Part shown: in pieces, positions 41,203 to 49,154 of the stretch
Position numbering within the stretch: position 1 is the stretch's first letter
Layout: every line of letters begins with the position of its first letter
From: JANPPS01 sp965246835
GTDB lineage: Bacteria; Pseudomonadota; Alphaproteobacteria; Acetobacterales; Acetobacteraceae
Assembly (NCBI GenBank): GCA_965246835.1
Contig: CBDFFQ010000001.1
Coordinates: 1,798,001 to 1,862,000 of the forward strand
Direction of reading: 5' to 3'
DNA length: 64,000 nt
Made by a program: the position numbers and the translations under genes
The notes under the pieces: generated by a model
Told to the model about the DNA's origin: nothing
What the model saw: the letters and a program-made list of their open reading frames with translations, nothing else
The model's database searches: none

Positions 41203-42710
41203 CAGACCGCCGGGCGCATGCCGTCGTGATCGGCTCGGGCTTCGGCGGGCTGGCGGCGGCGATCCGGTTGGGGGCGCGGGGGTATCGCGTGACGATCGTC
41301 GAGAAACTCGATGCGCCCGGCGGGCGGGCGTACGTGTATCGGCAGGACGGGTTCACGTTCGACGCCGGGCCCACGATCATCACCGCGCCCTATTTGCTGG
41401 AGGAGCTGTGGGCGCTGTGCGGGGAGCGCATGGCGGACCATGTGGAACTCCGCCGAATCGACCCGTTCTACCGGATCCGCTTCGACGACGGCGACGTGTT
41501 CAACGCGACCGCCGACCATGACGGCATGCGGGCCGAGGTCGCGCGCATCGCTCCCGGGGACCTCCCCGGTTTCGAGCGGTTCATCGCCGAGAGCGAGCGC
41601 ATCTACCAGGTCGCGTTTCACGAGCTGGCGGACCAGCCATTCCATCGGTTGCGGACGCTGCTGCGCTCGGCACCGGACATGCTGCGGCTGGGCGGACACC
41701 GGACCGTGTATCGCAAAGTGTCGCAGTATTTCCGGAATGAAAAGCTGCGGATCGCGTTCAGCTTCCACCCGCTGCTGATCGGCGGAAACCCGTTCACCAC
41801 CACCGCTTATTACTGCCTGGTGGGGCACCTCGAGCGGCTGCATGGCGTGCACTACGCGATGGGCGGCACAGGGGCCATTGTCCAGGGGCTGGTGCGGTTG
41901 ATCGAGGGGCAGGGCGGGGTGTTGCGCTATGACTCCGAGGTCGAGCAGATCACCGTGGCGGGGGGCCGGGCCACGGGCGTACGGCTCGTGGGCGGGGAGC
42001 GCGTGGCGGCGGATATCGTGGTGTCCAACGCCGATGTCGGCTGGACCTACACCCGGCTGCTGTCGGAGCAGAAGCGCCATCGCTGGACCGACCGCAAGCT
42101 GGCCCGGGCGCGCTATTCCATGAGCCTGGTGGTCTGGTATTTCGGCACCAACCGCACGTTCCCGGACGTGTATCACCACACGATGGTGCTGGGTCCCCGC
42201 TACGAAGGGCTGCTGCGGGACATCTTTACCCGGAAAGTGTTGGCGCAGGATTTCAGCCTGTATCTGCATCGCCCCACGGCGAACGATCCCTCGTTGGCGC
42301 CACCGGGCTGCGACGCGTTCTATGTGTTGGCACCGGTGCCCAATCTGCGCAGCGGCACGGATTGGCGGGCGGAGGCGGAGCCGTATCGGCGCCGCATCCA
42401 GGAGCGGTTGGAGGCCACCGTGATGCCCGGCTTGGGCGAAAGCCTCGTCACCTCGCACCTGCTGACGCCGCAGGATTTCCGGGACCGGCTGCTGTCGATG
42501 AACGGCGCCGCGTTCTCGTTGGAGCCGCAACTGTTCCAGAGCGCGTGGTTCCGCCCGCACAATATCAGCGAGGAGGTGGAGGGCTTGTTCTTGGTGGGGG
42601 CCGGGACGCATCCGGGGGCGGGAGTGCCGGGGGTGGTGTCGTCGGCGCGGATCCTGGATCAGGTCGTGCCGGCGGCGGAGACGATGCGGTCCCGCCTTCG
42701 TGTCGAGTAG
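41187..42710 (+). CDS. CrtI-like phytoene desaturase family flavoenzyme
   Basis: A 507-residue FAD enzyme. The N-terminal dinucleotide motif is AVVIGSGFGGLAAAIRLGARG, followed by EKLDAPGGRAYVYRQDGFTFDAGPT with its usual spacing. Later come GNPF, HYAMGGTGAIVQGLVRL and the CrtI C-terminal signature FLVGAGTHPGAGVPGVV. It would desaturate or isomerise a carotenoid-like polyene. AGGAG precedes the ATG at 41187, which overlaps the ATP-grasp gene by 16 nt. No phytoene synthase (CrtB) gene lies in the window, so a complete pathway is not shown. Confidence 0.92.
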   Translation: MPDAVTDRRAHAVVIGSGFGGLAAAIRLGARGYRVTIVEKLDAPGGRAYVYRQDGFTFDAGPTIITAPYLLEELWALCGERMADHVELRRIDPFYRIRFDDGDVFNATADHDGMRAEVARIAPGDLPGFERFIAESERIYQVAFHELADQPFHRLRTLLRSAPDMLRLGGHRTVYRKVSQYFRNEKLRIAFSFHPLLIGGNPFTTTAYYCLVGHLERLHGVHYAMGGTGAIVQGLVRLIEGQGGVLRYDSEVEQITVAGGRATGVRLVGGERVAADIVVSNADVGWTYTRLLSEQKRHRWTDRKLARARYSMSLVVWYFGTNRTFPDVYHHTMVLGPRYEGLLRDIFTRKVLAQDFSLYLHRPTANDPSLAPPGCDAFYVLAPVPNLRSGTDWRAEAEPYRRRIQERLEATVMPGLGESLVTSHLLTPQDFRDRLLSMNGAAFSLEPQLFQSAWFRPHNISEEVEGLFLVGAGTHPGAGVPGVVSSARILDQVVPAAETMRSRLRVE

Positions 42711-42734
42711 GCGCGGCCCGGTCGGACGAGCCAT

Positions 42735-42787
42735 GATGGGTTTCACCCATCCTACATTCAGCGCCGTAGGATGGGTGGAACCCATCA
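42735..42787. repeat. Inverted repeat of the GTAGGATGGGTGGAACCC family, copy 2
   Basis: GATGGGTTTCACCCATCCTAC and GTAGGATGGGTGGAACCCATC form a near-perfect hairpin with a 10-nt loop. It lies between the convergent CrtI-like and dipeptidase genes. It matches the copy at 37867-37920 in both arms and loop length, as a mobile or amplified intergenic repeat would. Confidence 0.87.
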
Positions 42788-42815
42788 AGGAAACGACTGG
42801 AAAAGCGGTTACGCG

Positions 42816-43829
42816 CTAAGCCGCACTCTCCTCCGCCACCCGCAGCAGCCGTAGAAAGTTCCCCCCCCACAGCGCCACCAGCTCCGCATGCCCATACCCC
42901 CGCCGCATCAGCTCCGCCGTCAGCTTCGGGTTCTCGGCCACGTTGCGCCAGCCCTCCATGCCGCCACCGCCGTCGAAATCGGAGCCGATGCCGCAATGGG
43001 CCAAGCCGATGCGCGTCACGACGTAGTCCACGTGATCGCAGAAATCCTGAACCGTCACGGTGTCCGCCTTGCCCTGCGGCCGCACGAAGGCGGGGACGGC
43101 GGTGATGTTCACCATGCCGCCGCAATCGCGCAGCGCGTCCAGCATCATGTCATCCACGTTGCGCGGCACGTCGCATAGCGCGCGGACGGAGGAGTGCGTC
43201 GCCAGCACCGGCGTCTTGGACAGCATCGCCGCCTGCAGCGCCGCTTGCTTCGACACGTGCGAGATATCCACCAGCATGCCGAGCCGGTTCAGCTCCGCCA
43301 CGGCCTCCCGCCCCAGATCGCTCAGGCCGTTATGCAGCGTCTCGCCGTCGCCCAGATCTTGCCGGGGGTTGCTGCTGTCGGCCAGGGCGTTGTGGCCGTT
43401 ATGGGTGAGCGTCATGTAGCGGGCGCCGCGGGCGCGGAATTGCGCCAGCAAAGCGAGGTCTTCGCCCATGGCGTGCCCGTTCTCCACGCAGGGCACGACG
43501 GCCAGCACGCCGTCACGCTGCGCGGCCTCGATCTCATCGACCGTGGGGGTGATGCGGACCGTGATGCCGTTCGCGGTGCGCCCGGTGCTGCCGATCGCGT
43601 CCAGCATCGCGAGCGCGCGGGCGCTGGCCGCGTTGTACCCTTCCGGCGTGCGGGGCCCCTGCGGCACGTAGGCGGCCAGGCACACGGCGCGGAGGCCACC
43701 GGCGACCATCTTGGGAAACTCCAGCACCCGGGCCGAGCTCTCGAACGGGTCGGGTCCGGTGGGCCAGGGGATGTCCACATGCGTGTCGATGGTCAGCAAC
43801 GAGGCGTGGAGGGCGGCGGCGTCCTGCAA
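42816..43829 (-). CDS. Membrane dipeptidase family M19 (renal dipeptidase-like)
   Basis: A 337-residue zinc hydrolase without signal peptide. M19 signatures: IDTHVDIP near the N-terminus, CVENGHAMGEDLALL, YMTLTHNGHNALAD, MLVDISHVSKQA, LATHSSVRALCDVPRN and HCGIGSDFDGGGG. It would cleave dipeptides, including those with a D-residue or dehydro-residue at the C-terminal side. The TTG start at 43829 is supported by GGAG 7 nt upstream; no ATG is suitable. It lies 15 nt downstream of the MAPEG gene in the same direction. A link to amino-acid scavenging in this window is plausible. Confidence 0.92.
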   Translation of the reverse strand: MQDAAALHASLLTIDTHVDIPWPTGPDPFESSARVLEFPKMVAGGLRAVCLAAYVPQGPRTPEGYNAASARALAMLDAIGSTGRTANGITVRITPTVDEIEAAQRDGVLAVVPCVENGHAMGEDLALLAQFRARGARYMTLTHNGHNALADSSNPRQDLGDGETLHNGLSDLGREAVAELNRLGMLVDISHVSKQAALQAAMLSKTPVLATHSSVRALCDVPRNVDDMMLDALRDCGGMVNITAVPAFVRPQGKADTVTVQDFCDHVDYVVTRIGLAHCGIGSDFDGGGGMEGWRNVAENPKLTAELMRRGYGHAELVALWGGNFLRLLRVAEESAA

Positions 43830-43844
43830 TTTTCTTCTCCGGGA

Positions 43845-44288
43845 TCAGGCGTTGCGCCACACCACGATGGCGAGGTGCAGCAGCAAGCCCGTTACGGCCA
43901 GAAGGTTCACCGCGAATACGCGGCCGCGCAAGGGCACGTTGCTCATGCGCGTCTGCACCCATGTGTGCGCGAGCCGGCCGATGACGAAGATCCAGGCCAG
44001 CGCCAGGTCCAGCCGGGTGGCGGCGTCCAGGTGCAGCAGCGCCAGCACGGCGGTGTAGAACAGCACCGGCAGTTCGAACTGGTTGGTGAGGGTGCGGGTG
44101 ACGCGGGCGACCTCGGGCGGCTCCTTGCCGGCAAACTCGAAGGCGGCGAAGCCGATGCGCCCCGCCAGCACGGCCCGCAGCCGCGCGATCGTCAGCCAGG
44201 TATAGAGCGCCAGCACCAAGGCCATGTGGGCCAGGACGGGGAGCAGGAGGGCGGCGGGGTGGTTCAGCGTATCGAGCATGGCGCGCAT
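43845..44288 (-). CDS. MAPEG-family membrane protein
   Basis: A 147-residue integral membrane protein with four hydrophobic helices. It carries the MAPEG pattern VTRTLTNQFELPVLFYTAVLA near residue 63, RLDLALAWIFVIGRLAHTW and the MSNVPLRGRVF loop. The family covers glutathione- and eicosanoid-linked enzymes; most bacterial members are uncharacterised. Starts at 44288 and 44279 are both possible. It ends 15 nt before the dipeptidase TTG start. The 5' end is 42 nt from the divergent intron-containing tRNA gene. Confidence 0.85.
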   Translation of the reverse strand: MRAMLDTLNHPAALLLPVLAHMALVLALYTWLTIARLRAVLAGRIGFAAFEFAGKEPPEVARVTRTLTNQFELPVLFYTAVLALLHLDAATRLDLALAWIFVIGRLAHTWVQTRMSNVPLRGRVFAVNLLAVTGLLLHLAIVVWRNA

Positions 44289-44330
44289 CTTGTCTCGAAG
44301 TGCCGATCCACGCTATGGCTGGGGGGTGTC

Positions 44331-44639
44331 GTCCGCGTAGCTCAGCAGGATAGAGCACAGGATTCCTGGTTGCGTAATTGGGCGCGGCGCTTGGAAACGG
44401 CGCCGTGGATCCGCTCAAAGTCGGGGAACGCTGCGGTGCGCCGTGCACCATGCCGATCCCGAGCCAAGCCCGCGCCGAAAGGGGCGGGACGGTGTAGAGA
44501 CTGGACGGGCGGCACCTACCGGTGAAAACCTATGGTGAAGGGACAGTCCAGACCACGAACGGCGCCCCACCGGGCGGCGGCGGCGAAAGCCGAAGTGGGA
44601 TGAATCCTGGGGCCGTGGGTTCGAATCCCGCCGCGGACA
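44331..44639 (+). tRNA. tRNA-Arg(CCU): tRNA-Arg(CCU), split by a group I intron in the anticodon loop
   Basis: Exon 1 is 44331-44367 and exon 2 is 44603-44639; joined they give a 74-nt cloverleaf. Acceptor GTCCGCG (44331-44337) pairs with CGCGGAC (44632-44638). The D-stem is GCTC/GAGC. The anticodon stem is CAGGA/TCCTG with loop TTCCTAA, so the anticodon is CCT. The T-arm is GTGGG-TTCGAAT-CCCGC. Discriminator A is at 44639 and CCA is not encoded. A 235-nt insertion lies directly after the third anticodon base. Without the intron the tRNA is normal in every arm, so the gene should be functional if the intron splices. Confidence 0.95.
44368..44602 (+). ncRNA. Self-splicing group I intron (tRNA type, IC3-like), 235 nt
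   Basis: The 5' splice site follows T44367 and the intron ends in G44602, as group I introns require. P1 can be drawn exactly: exon CCU plus GGUU pairs with AAUU plus GGG (44365-44382, loop GCGU), with the splice-site U paired to G44380. P2 is CGGCGC/GCGCCG (44385-44390/44400-44405). The core has GAGCCAAG near 44461, GGTGTAGAGACT from 44491, CTATGGTGAAGG from 44530 and AGTCCAGA from 44545. P7 is GACTG (44499-44503) with CAGTC (44544-44548). These match, from memory, the core of the Azoarcus and Agrobacterium tRNA introns. No homing endonuclease is encoded. Confidence 0.92.
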
Positions 44640-44662
44640 CACTTTTACCCGAAGGCACGGCC

Positions 44663-45424
44663 ATGCAGCGCATCGTCCTGATCACCGGCGCCGCCTCCGG
44701 CATCGGCGCGTCCCTCGCGCGGCGGATTGCCGGGCCGGGAACGCGGCTGGTGCTGCATGGTGGCGGCACCACGGCTGAGAGCGGGCAGCGCCTTGCGGCC
44801 GTGCGGGCGGCGTGCGAGGTGGCGGGGTCGGACTGCCTGCTGACCTCCGGCGATCTGTCCGAACCCGGCCATGGCGCGTCGGCCGTGGCCGCGGGGGCCG
44901 CGCGGTTCGGGGGGCTGGACCAGGTGGTGCATGCGGCCGGGCACGTGAACAAGACGGCGCTGGGCGAGTTGACTCGCGACGGCCTGGCCTGGAGCCTCGC
45001 CGTCATGCCCGGCGCCCTGCTGGAGCTCGTGACCGCCGCCATGCCGCTTCTGGCGCAGTCCGGTTGCGGCCGGGTCGTGGCCGTCAGCTCCTTCGTCGCG
45101 CACAAGATCGAGGCGCCGAGCTTCGCCCCGGCCTCCATCGTGGCCAAGGCGGCGCTGGAGGCGTTGGTCCGCTGCTGCGCGCATGAACTGGCGGGGGCGG
45201 GGGTGACGGTGAACGCGGTGGTGCCGGGCTATACGCGCAAGGATCCCGGGAAACAGGGCTCGCTTTCGGAGGCAGGCTGGGCGGCGGCGGCGGCGCGCAC
45301 GCCGTCGGGTCGGCTGAACGAAGTGGATGACGTGGCGGCGGCGATCGCATTTTTGCTGTCAGCAGAGGCGCGGCAGATCACGGGAGTGGCATTGCCGGTC
45401 GATGGGGGGTTGCTGCTGGGGTAG
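44663..45424 (+). CDS. Short-chain dehydrogenase/reductase lacking the catalytic tyrosine
   Basis: A 253-residue Rossmann protein. Cofactor motif LITGAASGIGASLARRI (residues 6-22), VVHAAGHVN in place of NNAG, VAVSSFVAHK with the catalytic Ser region, and the end TGVALPVDGGLLLG. The active-site YxxxK reads S-I-V-A-K, so the lysine is kept but the tyrosine is serine. This may reduce or change catalysis, or make it a binding protein. GAAGG precedes the ATG at 44663. It starts 23 nt after the tRNA gene on the same strand, so it may share its promoter. Downstream is a repeat array. Confidence 0.9.
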   Translation: MQRIVLITGAASGIGASLARRIAGPGTRLVLHGGGTTAESGQRLAAVRAACEVAGSDCLLTSGDLSEPGHGASAVAAGAARFGGLDQVVHAAGHVNKTALGELTRDGLAWSLAVMPGALLELVTAAMPLLAQSGCGRVVAVSSFVAHKIEAPSFAPASIVAKAALEALVRCCAHELAGAGVTVNAVVPGYTRKDPGKQGSLSEAGWAAAAARTPSGRLNEVDDVAAAIAFLLSAEARQITGVALPVDGGLLLG

Positions 45425-45462
45425 GGCCGGGGCCGTGCCGTGGGCGGGTTGATAGCCGCCTC

Positions 45463-45825
45463 CGTTCGCCCTGAACTTGTCGAAGGGCTGTGCCGGTGGT
45501 GGTCCTTCGACAGGCTCAGGACGAGCGGGGGGGTGGGGACGGTCCGGTTTGCCCCGAGCTTTGTCGAAGGGCGGTGCGGGTAGTGGTCCTTCGACAGGCT
45601 CAGGACGAGCGGGGGGGGTGCGGACGGTCCGGTTTGCCCCGAGCTTGTCGAAGGGCGGTGCCGGTAGTGGTCCTTCGCCAGGCTCAGGACGAGTGGGGGG
45701 TGCGGACGGTCCGGTTTGCCCTGAGCTTGTCGAAGGGCGGTGCCGATAGTGGTCCTTCGACAGGCTCAGGACGAGCGGGGGGGGTGCGGACGGTCCGGTT
45801 TGCCCCGAGCTTGTCGAAGGGCGGC
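45463..45825. repeat. Tandem array of CCTTCGACAGGCTCAGG/GAGCTTGTCGAAGG palindromes
   Basis: Four and a half copies of an 82-84-nt unit. CCTTCGACAGGCTCAGGA starts at 45504, 45588, 45672 (one base changed) and 45754. Each is preceded by the inverted half GAGCTTGTCGAAGG and followed by CGAGCGGGGGG(G)TGCGGACGGTCCGGTTTGCCC. Copies differ by single bases and G-run length. No gene fits in this 460-nt gap between the short-chain dehydrogenase and aapP genes. It lies at the convergent 3' ends, where the palindromes could stabilise or end transcripts. The same family occurs at 26422 and 54024. Confidence 0.93.
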
Positions 45826-45884
45826 AACGAGAGTGGCTTCTCGTCAGAAATCGGGTCGAGCCATCACCCAAGTCCTGCCCGGGA

Positions 45885-46670
45885 TCAATGCCCCCGCAAA
45901 ATCTGGCTGAGGAACAGCTTCAACCGGTCCGTCTGCGGGTTCTCGAACAGCGTGTTGGGCGGGCCCTGCTCCACCACCTCGCCGCGGTCCATGAACACCA
46001 CGCGGTCCGCGACCTGGCGGGCGAAGCCCATTTCGTGGGTCACGCACACCATCGTCATGCCGTCCGCCGCCAGGCCGACCATGGTGTCCAGCACTTCCTT
46101 GATCATCTCGGGATCGAGGGCCGAAGTCGGCTCGTCGAACAGCATGATCTTGGGCTTCATGCACAGGGCGCGGGCGATCGCCACACGCTGCTGCTGCCCG
46201 CCGCTGAGCTGGCCCGGGTATTTCTTTGCCTGCTCCGGGATCTTGACCCGGCGCAGATAGCTCATCGCCAGCTCCTCCGCCTCCGCCTTCGGCATCTTGC
46301 GCACCCAGATCGGCGCCAAGGTGCAGTTCTCGAGGATGGTCAGATGCGGGAACAGGTTGAACGACTGGAACACCATGCCGACTTCGCTGCGGATGGTGTC
46401 GAGCGCGCGCAGATCGTCGGTCAGCTCCGTGCCGTCCACGATGATCTTACCCTCCTGGTGGCTCTCCAGGCGGTTGATGCAGCGGATCATGGTGGACTTG
46501 CCGGAGCCCGAGGGTCCGCAGACCACGACCTTCTCCCGATGCCCGACCGTCAGCGAGATGTCCCGCAGCACGTGCATGGCGCCGTACCACTTGTTCACCT
46601 TGTCCAGTATGATGGCGGGCGGTGCACCGGCATCGGGCGCGATCCGGTCGAGGGTGGCGGCTTGGCTCAT
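45885..46670 (-). CDS. aapP: General amino-acid ABC transporter ATPase AapP
   Basis: A 261-residue ATPase of the polar amino-acid group. Walker A GPSGSGKSTMIRCINRLE, VFQSFNLFPHLTILEN, signature LSGGQQQRVAIARAL, Walker B IMLFDEPTSALDPEM and H-loop VTHEMGFARQVADRVVF. It is the last of four leftward aapJQMP genes, 17 nt after aapM. Aap of rhizobia carries a broad set of L-amino acids. Here the neighbouring hydroxyproline-type dehydrogenase suggests a narrower or additional substrate (inference). Confidence 0.94.
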   Translation of the reverse strand: MSQAATLDRIAPDAGAPPAIILDKVNKWYGAMHVLRDISLTVGHREKVVVCGPSGSGKSTMIRCINRLESHQEGKIIVDGTELTDDLRALDTIRSEVGMVFQSFNLFPHLTILENCTLAPIWVRKMPKAEAEELAMSYLRRVKIPEQAKKYPGQLSGGQQQRVAIARALCMKPKIMLFDEPTSALDPEMIKEVLDTMVGLAADGMTMVCVTHEMGFARQVADRVVFMDRGEVVEQGPPNTLFENPQTDRLKLFLSQILRGH

Positions 46671-46687
46671 GGACGATCCCCTGGTTT

Positions 46688-47869
46688 TTAGCGCCGCACG
46701 GAGCGGCTGAATTCTTGTTCGAGCCCGCGGCTGTAGCGGGCCATGACGAAACAGAAGGCAAAGTAGATCGCGGCGAGCAAAAGATACATCTCTGTGCTGT
46801 AGGCTTGCCAGATCGGCTCCGTCACCGCCACCTTTCCGGAGGTCAGCAGGTCGAAGATGCCGATGATCAGCACCAACGACGTGTCCTTGAAGAAGCCGAT
46901 GAAGGTGTTGACCAGGGGCGGGATCACGAGGCGCAGGGCCTGCGGCAGGATGATGAACCCGGTCTTCTTCCAGTAGGACAGGCCGAGCGCGTCCGCCGCC
47001 TCATACTGGCCTTTTGGGAGTGCCTGCAGCCCGCCACGGACGACTTCGGCCAAATAGGCGCCCGCGAACAGGATGAAGGCCACCTGCGCCCGCAGCAGCT
47101 TATCGGGATTGAACCCCTGCGGCATGAACAGCGGGAACATGACCGACGCCATGAACAGCACGGTGATAAGAGGGACGCCGCGGATCAGCTCGACATATAG
47201 CACGCACAGCGCCTTCACCGCCGGCAGCTGCGTGCTGCGCCGCCCCAAAGCCACGAGCACCGCGAGCGGAAACGCGAAGGCCAGGCCGAAGGTGCTGAGG
47301 ATCAGCGTGATCGGCAGGCCGCCCCAGCTATCCTGCGGCACGAAGGTCATGCCGAACACGCCGCCCCACATCAGCACGCCGATCACGGTCAGCACCGCGA
47401 TCCAGATCAGGATCAGCTCCTTGCGCCAGAACCGCTTCATGGCGGAGACGGCGTAGAGGCCGAGGAACAGGGCGATCACGATGGCCGGGCGCCACTGCTC
47501 CTCATAAGGATAGCGGCCGAACAGCACGAAGCGGTACTTGTCCCCGACCATGGCCCAGCAGGCGCCGGTGCCGCGGGCGGCGAGGCACTTGGCCGGGTCG
47601 GGCCCGGTGGCGGTTTCGGGCACGGTCCAGACGGCGTTCAAAATCCCCCACTCGAAGAAACCGAGGGCCCAGCGCGCGATGAGGTAGATCAGCGCCAGCG
47701 TGACGGCCGTGGAGATCCAGGAGTTGAACAGGTTGGCCCGTGCCCAGGCGACGGGCGCGAATGCCGCCGCGGCCGGTTGCACCCTTGTCACGGGCGCCGC
47801 GGCAATTCCAGCGATGGCGGGAACCGGCTCCCCGGCAGCTTCGGTCAGGCGGGCTGTGGTCTCCGACAT
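46688..47869 (-). CDS. aapM: General amino-acid ABC transporter permease AapM
   Basis: A 393-residue inner-membrane permease of the long Aap/Bzt type. It has an N-terminal hydrophobic segment, a large loop with paired cysteines (CLAARGTGACW), and a C-terminal HisM-like domain with ELIRGVPLITVLFMASVMFP and GLQALPKGQYEAADALGLSY. The ATG at 47869 has GGAG 8 nt upstream; a GTG at 47875 overlapping aapQ is too close to that site. It pairs with AapQ to form the channel. Confidence 0.93.
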   Translation of the reverse strand: MSETTARLTEAAGEPVPAIAGIAAAPVTRVQPAAAAFAPVAWARANLFNSWISTAVTLALIYLIARWALGFFEWGILNAVWTVPETATGPDPAKCLAARGTGACWAMVGDKYRFVLFGRYPYEEQWRPAIVIALFLGLYAVSAMKRFWRKELILIWIAVLTVIGVLMWGGVFGMTFVPQDSWGGLPITLILSTFGLAFAFPLAVLVALGRRSTQLPAVKALCVLYVELIRGVPLITVLFMASVMFPLFMPQGFNPDKLLRAQVAFILFAGAYLAEVVRGGLQALPKGQYEAADALGLSYWKKTGFIILPQALRLVIPPLVNTFIGFFKDTSLVLIIGIFDLLTSGKVAVTEPIWQAYSTEMYLLLAAIYFAFCFVMARYSRGLEQEFSRSVRR

Positions 47870-47871
47870 GG

Positions 47872-49077
47872 TCACCGCTCCACCAGCGCGATGCGCGCAT
47901 TATACCAGTTCATGAAGAGGCTGATCGACAGGCTGATGACCAGATAGACCAGCATGATCGCCGCGATCCCCTCCACCGCCTGCCCGGTCTGGTTCAGCGT
48001 GGTATTGGCGATCGACACCACGTCCTGATAGCCGATGGCGACCGCAAGCGAGCTGTTCTTGGTCAGGTTCAGATATTGGCTCGTCATCGGCGGGATGATG
48101 ACCCGCATCGCCTGGGGCAGCACGATCTGGCGCAGCACGGTGCCGGGGCGCAGGCCGATCGCGCCGGCGGCCTCCCACTGGCCGGTCGGCACGGCCAGGA
48201 TGCCGGAGCGCACGATCTCCGCGATGTAGGCCGAGGTATAGAGCACGAGGCCCAGCGTCAGCGCGCCGTATTCCGGGCTGAGCGTGCCGCCGCCGGTGAT
48301 GTTGAACGTGCCCTTCACCGGCATGTCCACCACGAAGGGCGCACCCAGGATAGCCCAGACCGCGACCGGGAACAGCACCAACAGGCCAAGACCGACGGGC
48401 CATACCTTCGGCCGGACGCCGGTCTCATCCTGTTTGCGGGTGGCGGCACGGGACCAGGCCATCGTGCCGATCACGCCCAGCAGGAAGGCGGCCAGCGCCC
48501 ACCAATAGGGCTGCTCCCACTCCACCAGCGGCACCTTGATCCCGCGGTTGGACAGGAACACGCCCGGCAGCGGGTTGATGCTGTTGCGAACCGCCGGCAG
48601 CCCCTGCAGCGCGCTGTACCAGAACAGCAATTGCAGCAGCAGCGGGATGTCCCGCACGACTTCGACGTAGACGGCGGAAATCCGGGCGATCAGCCAGTTC
48701 TTTGAAAGCCGCGCCACGCCCACCAGCGTGCCCCAGATCGTGGCCAGCACCACGCCGACGATCGCGACCTTGAGGGTATTCAACACGCCGATCCACAATG
48801 CGCGGCCATAGGTGTGGATCGAGGGGTCATAGTCGATCAGGCTTTCGCCGATCGGGATGCCCGCCGTCCGCGCCAGGAAGGAGAAGCCCGTCGCGATCCG
48901 TCGCGCCGCCAGGTTCTTGGACGTGTTGTCGACCAGATACCAGATCAGAGCCGCGAAGGCGCCCAGGATCAGCACCTGCCACACCACGTTGCGGACGCGC
49001 GGGTCCGACCAACTAAGCCTAATCGGCTTCTTCGGCGCTGCACGAAGCATCCGCGGATCGACCGTCGCACCTGACAT
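47872..49077 (-). CDS. aapQ: General amino-acid ABC transporter permease AapQ
   Basis: A 401-residue inner-membrane permease, partner of AapM. Aap/Bzt features: NLAARRIATGFSFLARTAG, YVEVVRDIPLLLQLLFWY, a long periplasmic loop, and IVRSGILAVPTGQWEAAGAI with GLRPGTVLRQIVLPQAMRVI. ATG at 49077 has GAGG 7 nt upstream; ATG at 49083 is also possible. A hairpin terminator at 49155-49185 separates it from aapJ, so it is probably transcribed by read-through. Confidence 0.92.
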   Translation of the reverse strand: MSGATVDPRMLRAAPKKPIRLSWSDPRVRNVVWQVLILGAFAALIWYLVDNTSKNLAARRIATGFSFLARTAGIPIGESLIDYDPSIHTYGRALWIGVLNTLKVAIVGVVLATIWGTLVGVARLSKNWLIARISAVYVEVVRDIPLLLQLLFWYSALQGLPAVRNSINPLPGVFLSNRGIKVPLVEWEQPYWWALAAFLLGVIGTMAWSRAATRKQDETGVRPKVWPVGLGLLVLFPVAVWAILGAPFVVDMPVKGTFNITGGGTLSPEYGALTLGLVLYTSAYIAEIVRSGILAVPTGQWEAAGAIGLRPGTVLRQIVLPQAMRVIIPPMTSQYLNLTKNSSLAVAIGYQDVVSIANTTLNQTGQAVEGIAAIMLVYLVISLSISLFMNWYNARIALVER

Positions 49078-49154
49078 CGGCATCCCTCACGACAAGGATG
49101 AAGCTTGCGGGCAACGACACCGGTTAATCAACGCCCACGCGACGTGCACGGCAA

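Noticed and set aside
43194..44525. A 443-codon plus-strand frame running through the dipeptidase and MAPEG genes into the tRNA.
   Set aside because: It has no domain, opposes two genes with clear family motifs and ends inside the intron.
44522..44662. An upstream extension of the short-chain dehydrogenase starting at 44522.
   Set aside because: It would be translated from the group I intron and the tRNA 3' exon. The ATG at 44663 begins directly before the Rossmann motif and has GAAGG upstream.
45463..45825. CRISPR-like periodicity in the repeat array.
   Set aside because: Units are 82-84 nt with no unique spacers, each unit is an inverted pair, and no cas genes are present. It is a REP-like tandem array.
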